Origin: Caldifarciminota bacterium
Lineage (GTDB): Bacteria > Hydrothermota > Tepidihabitantia > B3-TA06
NCBI GenBank assembly: GCA_023128825.1
Contig: JAGMDF010000081.1
Coordinates: 1 to 33,687, forward strand
Length of the DNA stretch: 33,687 nucleotides
Direction: 5' to 3'
In this document: positions 27,345-33,687 of the stretch, one piece after another
Layout: each line of letters begins with the position of its first letter
Numbering within the stretch: the first letter of the stretch is position 1
The notes under the pieces: generated by a model
What the model was told of the DNA's origin: nothing
The model's input: the letters and a program-made list of their open reading frames with translations, nothing else
Database searches by the model: none
Position numbers and translations under genes: made by a program

Positions 27345-27352
27345 TGGCGCTT

Positions 27353-27380
27353 ATGATACGGTTCAGCGGCGCGTTGTCAA
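27353..27380 (-). promoter_or_regulatory. Promoter TTGACA-16 bp-TATCAT for the mazG-like/membrane-protein operon
   Basis: -35 27375-27380, -10 27353-27358; ATG begins 8 nt after the -10. Confidence 0.72.
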
Positions 27381-27542
27381 TACCTACGATCCTTCATGGC
27401 TGTTAGACGAATTTTAGCTGAACCGGGTTTGCAGCTGCAATGTCAGTTTAACTTGAGAGAAAGTGTATCTCGATGGCGCGCAACACCCTGGGCAGCGCTG
27501 GGGGAGCTGTCCGATGGGTAAGATCAATACAGGTAAAGCGTT

Positions 27543-28865
27543 CTATTCGACCAGTATGACCTTCCCTGCGGTCGCACTGCCCGAAGAGGAACGGATAAAG
27601 TAGACGCCAGGCGAATGGGTTGCTCCCCAAATAATCGTGCCCGACGATCCTGCAGCGTGTATCTCATCCACCTTCCTGCCCGTTGCGTCGAAGATGGAAG
27701 CATGAAAGCCCTGAGGGTAGTTCTCGTAGCTTAATACGATTTGCGGACCGATTGAAGCAACCACCTCGAAACTCAATGGTGGATTAATGACCGTTTCCTC
27801 TTTGATTCCCAGATTCCCTAAGGAATCGGTCTTAACAATAAACAAATCTCCGCCCTTTTCACCTACAACTATGTAACCCCCGTCTGAGGTCTGTTCAACA
27901 TAGCGGGGCACACCACCATATTCGTGTGCCCAAATATCATACCCTTGGCCGTCAAGCTTCAGGAGTGTCCAGGGGTCACCGGCGATTATGTATCCTCCGT
28001 CTGCGGTGGGCTTAATACAATATCCATCTTCCCAGGCTGGCGATGATCCATACTCGATAGACCATATATCGTATCCATAAACCGTATCAACCTCCGCCGC
28101 CCGAAGATCAAAATGTTGTACAGAATCTGGAAGTTCCGGTCCCCAGGTAGGTCCGACGAACACGTAACCCTGGTGTCCTTCGTGTAAATAATTGATAAAA
28201 TTCAGCCGGGGATGGAATTGAGAAAACTGCCAAACGACCTCACCTGTATCGTCGATCTTAGCTAAACATTTACCATGGTAACTACCTGAAGCTGTAATAA
28301 TATAACATCCATCACTCGTGGGGCTGGAACAAGCAATAACTGAGGTTCCGAAGTATTCATCGTAGTCTTTTGAATAAATGACCTCACCAGCGCTATCTAG
28401 TCTGTAAAATCCGCCTAAACCTATTACCAAATATCCACCATCCGGGGTTTGCTCAGTATAACCTGCTTCACTTAAAACCTGTGTCCACAAGGTATCACCC
28501 ATACTATCCGTTTTGAGTACCCACGAGCCATCTCCAAAGGATCGAGTTCCTCCAAATATCAGATAACCTTCATCATCGGTTACCTCAAGCCGACTCCCGT
28601 GATCCCATGATTCTCCGCCGTAGATCCGCGTCCATGCTGTATCACCATCTATATAGAGCTTGAGCAACCAAAGATCGGTCTCACCGGCACCCAAGGATTT
28701 CGTCTCTCCCAATACGACGAACGAACCGTCGTTTAGTTCTTGTACGTAATAACCCCTATCTGCTTCATCACCACCGTAGGTGCGCATCCAGCCGGCGTAG
28801 ATTGTCTTAGGTATGACGGCAAACGTTGTAGCCGCCAGTAGAATGAACAAGGGCTTCCTAAGCAT
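27543..28865 (-). CDS. Secreted beta-propeller-like protein with C-terminal T9SS type A-like sorting domain
   Basis: Signal peptide MLRKPLFILLAATTFAVIPKTIYA; repeated TxDGGYxxxG motifs; C-terminal ASIFDATGRKVDEI...GATHSPGVYFIRSSSGSATAGKVILVE. Confidence 0.82.
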   Translation of the reverse strand: MLRKPLFILLAATTFAVIPKTIYAGWMRTYGGDEADRGYYVQELNDGSFVVLGETKSLGAGETDLWLLKLYIDGDTAWTRIYGGESWDHGSRLEVTDDEGYLIFGGTRSFGDGSWVLKTDSMGDTLWTQVLSEAGYTEQTPDGGYLVIGLGGFYRLDSAGEVIYSKDYDEYFGTSVIACSSPTSDGCYIITASGSYHGKCLAKIDDTGEVVWQFSQFHPRLNFINYLHEGHQGYVFVGPTWGPELPDSVQHFDLRAAEVDTVYGYDIWSIEYGSSPAWEDGYCIKPTADGGYIIAGDPWTLLKLDGQGYDIWAHEYGGVPRYVEQTSDGGYIVVGEKGGDLFIVKTDSLGNLGIKEETVINPPLSFEVVASIGPQIVLSYENYPQGFHASIFDATGRKVDEIHAAGSSGTIIWGATHSPGVYFIRSSSGSATAGKVILVE

Positions 28866-28951
28866 GATAGAACTCCTAGTTTTTGCCGGTTGCCCGGCGT
28901 TTACCTGAGCCAAAGACCGTCTTGTAAAAACTGCTCTATGTCATTTTATCT

Positions 28952-28979
28952 ATAATAGGTTGATTTTGGGGCTTGTCAA
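28952..28979 (-). promoter_or_regulatory. Promoter TTGACA-16 bp-TATTAT for the secreted propeller-like gene
   Basis: -35 28974-28979, -10 28952-28957. Confidence 0.75.
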
Positions 28980-29037
28980 GCAGGAAAAACCCGAAATTGC
29001 CAGAAAAGCACAGCAGACGAGTGGGGTGAAAAGAATG

Positions 29038-29065
29038 TTGACAACTTATCTTGACGGAGTAGAAT
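29038..29065 (+). promoter_or_regulatory. Promoter TTGACA-16 bp-TAGAAT for tRNA-Thr
   Basis: -35 29038-29043, -10 29060-29065; tRNA begins 13 nt after the -10. Confidence 0.75.
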
Positions 29066-29078
29066 TCCCATAGACTAT

Positions 29079-29152
29079 GCCGGAGTAGCTCAGTTGGCCA
29101 GAGCAGCGGTTTTGTAAACCGCAGGTCAGGGGTTCGACTCCCTTCTCCGGCT
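29079..29152 (+). tRNA. tRNA-Thr (TGT)
   Basis: GCCGGAGTAGCTCAGTTGGCCAGAGCAGCGGTTTTGTAAACCGCAGGTCAGGGGTTCGACTCCCTTCTCCGGCT; loop TTTGTAA. Confidence 0.95.
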
Positions 29153-29228
29153 TTTTCAATCGTTACCCAGTAGAGCGCATCCCGTTGTGATTCAAGCACT
29201 TACAGGGGGTATAGGTATCCCTTTGTGC

Positions 29229-29409
29229 GGGTGCAAGGTTTACCCTATCACGCCTCAAAAGTAGTCGAATGGGTGCAAAACCAGCTAAGAACCCCTAAAA
29301 TAATACACCTACTGACACAGCCCAAAAGGGTGCTCGGAGAAACACAGCTCAAACACAGAGGGTTTAGCCCTAGGTTAGTCAGTTTAGGAAGTGGTGCAAT
29401 TTTGGTGCA
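29229..29409 (+). repeat. Four direct GGTGCA repeats between tRNA-Thr and the island
   Basis: Positions 29229-29234, 29272-29277, 29393-29398, 29404-29409. Confidence 0.4.
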
Positions 29410-29446
29410 GGGGTTTAGGGCAAAATTAGGGCAAGGGATTCAGCGG

Positions 29447-31804
29447 CTATGATTCTAGGGGACGCAAGCAAATTATTGGTTCCTGAGCTAGAAGTTCGCG
29501 GAGGATTGAGAAGTCGGGGAGTTTAAGGGCTTTAGCGATGCTTGCATCAATCTCAGCCCTAACCGGATCGTCGGCCATTTCCGGGAAGGGCAGGAGGGTC
29601 TTTTCGCAAACGTTATCATAAGCTTCTGCAATGTCCTTTAGCTGCTTGGGTTTCAATGCCCTTACGTCAAGCACCGGCATTGCGCCAAGTACGGGTTTCT
29701 TGAATTTCACCCAGGCCCCTTCTGTTTCTTCCCTGTTAGCAAGAATCATAAGTAAGCCAAGGGTCGAGTTCAACCAAAGAGTTAAGGCCTTTTCACGTTT
29801 TGCATTTGTTCTTTTTCCTTTAAGCGCAAGAGGCCACCATACATTGGAAAGAACTTTTTTTGACAACCGAACTGAGATGTTTTCCTGTGTGTTTAATCTA
29901 ACCCTTTCAGAGATTAAAATCTTCCCTGCCTTAGGCCATAGATCTTCTGCCTTACGCAAATGGCGGCCTTCTTTTGCTTTCGAAAGTGGCGAAAGGTATT
30001 GGTTAGGTATTTGTGCGAGGGTGTAAACCATGTCCGCTTTATGATTCCAAAAGGCTGGATAGGTTGTCTTTGCCTTACTGGTTTTAAATCCGTCGTGAAT
30101 ATCTCTTACATCAGGTCCTAAATCGCCTAGCTCTTTCAATGAACAAAGCTGGACAAGAGCCATTTTCTTTCGACCAGGCAACCATACTTTATTTCGCATT
30201 AGGTGATAGGCTGCCCGGATAAGGTCTGCCTGTGCAAACGCATTGGGGAGAATCCAAAGAAACTGTTCTTTTATCTCCGTCCAGGGAAGAGAAACAGCTT
30301 CACCCACCTTTCGATCTCCAATAGAAATATCCAAGGCCCCCTGCCCTTTTGCGATATCCGAGGCCTCTTCGTTAATCAAAGTTCTTGCAATTGCCAATGC
30401 TTCAAAGGTTGTGGTCGGGTTGTGCCATAGATTGATTGCTGTAATACTCCCTTCTTCCTTTGAAGCATCCCTGTTGTTAGGCGACGCATCCTTGTAAATC
30501 TTCTTTGCAACAACTAGAACTTCGCTTAAGCTGGTGTTCTCGGAAAAGTTCCACCTGTGCGGGTCGTGGCTAGCCACAACGTATTCTACTCTATATTTGT
30601 GCCGGAAAAGTTCACGGGTTTTCTCCCATGCTACACCTGAAAGAAGCGCTTTAGGTAGAACCAATGCTATACGGCCATCAACTTTTATGCGCGGATCGGC
30701 TGTAGCTACAAATACTGAACCTAACCCAGCCGTAATACTGGAATAGTACTTGGCAGTGCCGCCAATCAGTTTCTTGAGTTTTTTCTGCATCTCCTTGCGT
30801 TCTTCCTCAGGTGCCGAACCGAAAAGAAGATTTCCACCTACACTTCTTGTAAAGGGAGGATTCATCACGCAGAGGTCAAGTTGGGGCAAGGCAACCTCGC
30901 GGAGTTCTCCTTTGTCCCCTTCTATTTTCTCATCTTGGTTTACGTTTCCCTCTTTGATTTTTTGAATCTGAAAGTCTTCGGAGCTAAATAAAGGTTTGTG
31001 AGAGATGAGCTTTCCGTCGGTTATAAACTCGATACTTCCAAGCCGATGAAAAGAACCGCCCAACGGCAAGCTATAAAGATTCATCCCACGGAAAGGAACT
31101 TCAGGGGATCTAAGGGCTATAGTAGAAGCGGTTAAATGCACAGCAGACGGAAGAACATCGTAACCGTGAAGGATTTGCTCTGTTAGAATTTTTTGTACCC
31201 TTGAGAGATCGAGAGGCTGTTTTAGAATTGCTGACTGGCTGATATAATTATGTTCAACAGCATCAGCCGCTGCCATCAATAAGGTTCCTGTTCCACAGGC
31301 GAGATCGGCAATCCGGAATTCAGCAAGCTCTTCAAGGTTATGCCATTTGAGCGGCCACGAGTCCTTATTAAGAGCAAGTTTCAACAGCAGGGTAGCGGAA
31401 GGGATGCTGGTGTAGAAAGTACCTAGATATTTTGCTTCCGCGAGGAGTTGATGATAGACGCGCCCCATCAAATCGTGTCTCAATGCCGCTCTCATACGAA
31501 CTATGCGCTTGGCTTGTTGAGCCAAGTATCTCACCGACGCCATAACGTCTTTGTTGGATGTGAGCTTTAACGTGATTTTACGAGCCAAATGAAAGATAGG
31601 ATGATAATTGATTTTGTCAAGAATGAATTTCCAATGTTCGCTGAATCCTAATTGAACATCGTCTTGGATAAGTATGTCCCCCAACGATGAAACCTTAGGT
31701 TCAGATTCTGAGAGTATCTCTTGGAAAATCATTGCATTGATAAGGACTAATCCGCTGATGCGGCCAACTGAGTTTCTTTGTTTCAGGGTGAGTTCAGTCG
31801 CCAT
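29447..31804 (-). CDS. N6-adenine DNA methyltransferase (785 aa)
   Basis: Motif I IADLACGTGTLLMAAADAVEH, motif IV LDLCVMNPPFTRSVGGNLLFG; helical N-terminal region. Confidence 0.9.
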   Translation of the reverse strand: MATELTLKQRNSVGRISGLVLINAMIFQEILSESEPKVSSLGDILIQDDVQLGFSEHWKFILDKINYHPIFHLARKITLKLTSNKDVMASVRYLAQQAKRIVRMRAALRHDLMGRVYHQLLAEAKYLGTFYTSIPSATLLLKLALNKDSWPLKWHNLEELAEFRIADLACGTGTLLMAAADAVEHNYISQSAILKQPLDLSRVQKILTEQILHGYDVLPSAVHLTASTIALRSPEVPFRGMNLYSLPLGGSFHRLGSIEFITDGKLISHKPLFSSEDFQIQKIKEGNVNQDEKIEGDKGELREVALPQLDLCVMNPPFTRSVGGNLLFGSAPEEERKEMQKKLKKLIGGTAKYYSSITAGLGSVFVATADPRIKVDGRIALVLPKALLSGVAWEKTRELFRHKYRVEYVVASHDPHRWNFSENTSLSEVLVVAKKIYKDASPNNRDASKEEGSITAINLWHNPTTTFEALAIARTLINEEASDIAKGQGALDISIGDRKVGEAVSLPWTEIKEQFLWILPNAFAQADLIRAAYHLMRNKVWLPGRKKMALVQLCSLKELGDLGPDVRDIHDGFKTSKAKTTYPAFWNHKADMVYTLAQIPNQYLSPLSKAKEGRHLRKAEDLWPKAGKILISERVRLNTQENISVRLSKKVLSNVWWPLALKGKRTNAKREKALTLWLNSTLGLLMILANREETEGAWVKFKKPVLGAMPVLDVRALKPKQLKDIAEAYDNVCEKTLLPFPEMADDPVRAEIDASIAKALKLPDFSILRELLAQEPIICLRPLES

Positions 31805-32459
31805 CCTCTTCCTCTTTATTCTTATCTTTTTCAGCCGGTAGTTCTCGTATGCCTAAAACCTTAGCGATACGTCCTACAATACCTTTCTTCGCAACGATAT
31901 TCTTAGCGAAATTCTCAACGCCTAAGTTGAGAACTGCGACAGCTTTACTCACAATGTCTTCCTTGACCAAGTTTTCGAAAGCCAATCTCAAAGCATCTTT
32001 TAGGTAATCAACGTCTGCCTCTACAAATCCGCCCTCCTCGGACTCAGTGAATATCGCTATTCTAAGCTTGCTTTTCTCCAAAGTTAATTTTAATCTATCG
32101 AATTCAACTTCTCGCAATTCAGCTGGATAAACTACGGCAACCCCTATGTGTGCTATACCTTCTACAACCCTCTTCTTGGCGGAATCAAAGGCTTTCGTCT
32201 CAGCATTTGGTTGATCGCTGACTTCTCCTTCGATAACAGTTCTCAATCCACGGAAATCTACAATGACATCCGGCATCCTTCGTGCTTTTTCAATACCTAC
32301 TTTGATTATATCTTCTGGGGTTGAGATTACACCTCGTTCTTGCAATAGCTGAGCTAGCAAGACATTGAATACTTCCTGACGGTAAGCCATATCCTTGGAA
32401 AGAACTATACCCGCAACCACCAAGTTGTCAACCCGCAGCACCGTGCTGGAATGAGGCAC
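31794..32459 (-). CDS. Hypothetical protein, possible PD-(D/E)XK-like nuclease (221 aa)
   Basis: RRMPDVIVDFRGLRTVIEGEVSDQPNAETKAFDSAKKRVVEGIAHIGVAVVYPAEL resembles a PD...(E)xE core; 11-bp overlap with the methylase. Confidence 0.5.
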   Translation of the reverse strand: MPHSSTVLRVDNLVVAGIVLSKDMAYRQEVFNVLLAQLLQERGVISTPEDIIKVGIEKARRMPDVIVDFRGLRTVIEGEVSDQPNAETKAFDSAKKRVVEGIAHIGVAVVYPAELREVEFDRLKLTLEKSKLRIAIFTESEEGGFVEADVDYLKDALRLAFENLVKEDIVSKAVAVLNLGVENFAKNIVAKKGIVGRIAKVLGIRELPAEKDKNKEEEDGD

Positions 32460-32562
32460 CGTCAGGAAGGCGCGAGGCGTGGCTGCCGCATAACGCTTAG
32501 ATGGATTTCATGGATTCTTGGTTCACTTTTGGCACAGTTTGAGAACCTATTCATGGAGGCTC

Positions 32563-33687
32563 TTAGCGGTATATTTCGCCGAGACGATATGTTAATCGCC
32601 TAGCTCTAGGCCAGCCTGCATCAGCAAAGATATTCAACACATCCAATAAGGACTGCCGCGCATCTTGACTAACTTGGAAAACATCTCTGTGTTTAGAGAG
32701 GTAACACTCAATTAGTCTCACGAAAATATCGACAACCTGGTATTCATACTCAAGCCTCTCAGCTTGTCCAACTCGTATAATGGTTCCTACTCGGAGGAAG
32801 ACCTTTAGGGAGTCAAAGTCTACTTGGGTTTCAAGTGTTTCCAAAAGATGGTGTGCAAGAGATGAAATTGCTATTTCGGCAAGACTATTAACTATATCAT
32901 CTGTTTCCTCGAAGAAACGCTTTCTCACTTCTAAGGAAGGCGGTTTTCTGTCAGGTGAACTAGATTTCAAATCAAGAGCACCTGAAGTATAATAAAGTTG
33001 ACTTCCTGCTGTCGTGAGTATTTCTTTTAGATTCTGGTACGGTCCCTTTTCTCCCTCTTTCAATTCTTCTTTTCCCCCCCTCACAGGCTGCCCCCGCAAC
33101 TCCAAGAATTTTGCCTTAGAAATTTCAACGATCTTTCGGAAAAGATCTATTGCACGCCAACGGTCCCCTAACGCTTGAGAATCAGTTATTTCTACAGCAC
33201 CGTAGATTAACACTTCTCTTATTGACGAAAGGATCTCTTGACATTCTTCATGCTGGGCCTCTGGTTCTTTAATTATATCCTCGATAATTCCACGACTCGG
33301 TTTGTGGTCTTTCCAGAGCAAGGCCTTTAAAAAAACAGAGCGACAGCCTTGACGAACTTCCTCTGCTCCGTCTCCCTCTTTAATCCTGTCGTAGATTGAT
33401 TTCGCTAACCCCACAACCTTATCTGTGTCTTCTAGAATAAGCGATTGCAGATTCAAGGTAAGATTAATAAACCGCTTCAGGACCCCCCTATTTTTTTCTT
33501 CGAGAGCGAATCTTTCGATTAAGAGCCACATCGTCTCTTTAGCATTACTGTAAAGCAGAGTGAGGTTACTAGCTATCTCATATCTTACTTGTGGGACTTC
33601 ATCTTGGCTGAGTTTATATATATACTGCGACCTTCTAGAGCTGGACACGGTGGTTGTGTACTCTATGAAAGCAAAGCTTTCAAGGGG
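32563..33687 (-). CDS. Alpha-helical (HEAT-like) protein of unknown function, 5' end off the window
   Basis: Frame stays open beyond the track's start at 33648 (PLESFAFIEYTTVSSSRRSQYIYKLSQDEVPQVRYEIASNLTLL), so this is the C-terminal part of a longer protein. Confidence 0.65.
   Translation of the reverse strand, partial: PLESFAFIEYTTTVSSSRRSQYIYKLSQDEVPQVRYEIASNLTLLYSNAKETMWLLIERFALEEKNRGVLKRFINLTLNLQSLILEDTDKVVGLAKSIYDRIKEGDGAEEVRQGCRSVFLKALLWKDHKPSRGIIEDIIKEPEAQHEECQEILSSIREVLIYGAVEITDSQALGDRWRAIDLFRKIVEISKAKFLELRGQPVRGGKEELKEGEKGPYQNLKEILTTAGSQLYYTSGALDLKSSSPDRKPPSLEVRKRFFEETDDIVNSLAEIAISSLAHHLLETLETQVDFDSLKVFLRVGTIIRVGQAERLEYEYQVVDIFVRLIECYLSKHRDVFQVSQDARQSLLDVLNIFADAGWPRARRLTYRLGEIYR

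Noticed and set aside
28936-29199. Minus-strand ORF MLESQRDALYWVTIEKAGEGSRTPDLRFTKPLLWPTELLRHS...
   Set aside because: It is antisense to tRNA-Thr; the string AGEGSRTPDLRFTKPLLWPTELLRHS is a known type of spurious translation of tRNA genes.

Overview
This is a gene-dense bacterial window, probably from a poorly sampled candidate phylum; taxonomy is inference only. The housekeeping backbone is well supported: uvrA, a CCA/poly(A) nucleotidyltransferase, YbbR-like/tsaD/recJ-like genes in 4-bp overlaps, efp plus a phosphohexomutase, sppA, and two tRNAs (Ile-GAT, Thr-TGT). It also carries envelope proteins (OmpA-family protein, lipoprotein, secreted beta-propeller-like protein). A 1537-aa protein has the layout cyclase-cyclase-AAA-TPR. 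An operon contains a MazG-like gene followed by four membrane proteins of unknown function. A probable genomic island starts just 3' of tRNA-Thr, with an N6-adenine methylase, a putative PD-(D/E)XK-like protein and a helical protein cut off by the window edge. The main non-coding signals are: (i) at least ten promoters that share an exact TTGACA -35 and a 16-bp spacer; (ii) a ~31-bp dyad element placed 9-10 bp upstream of the -35 in two unrelated promoters; (iii) several apparently leaderless starts; (iv) a GC-rich double-hairpin repeat in two copies; (v) a decayed HEPN partner beside an MNT nucleotidyltransferase. All family calls come from reading motifs by eye; no database search was run.
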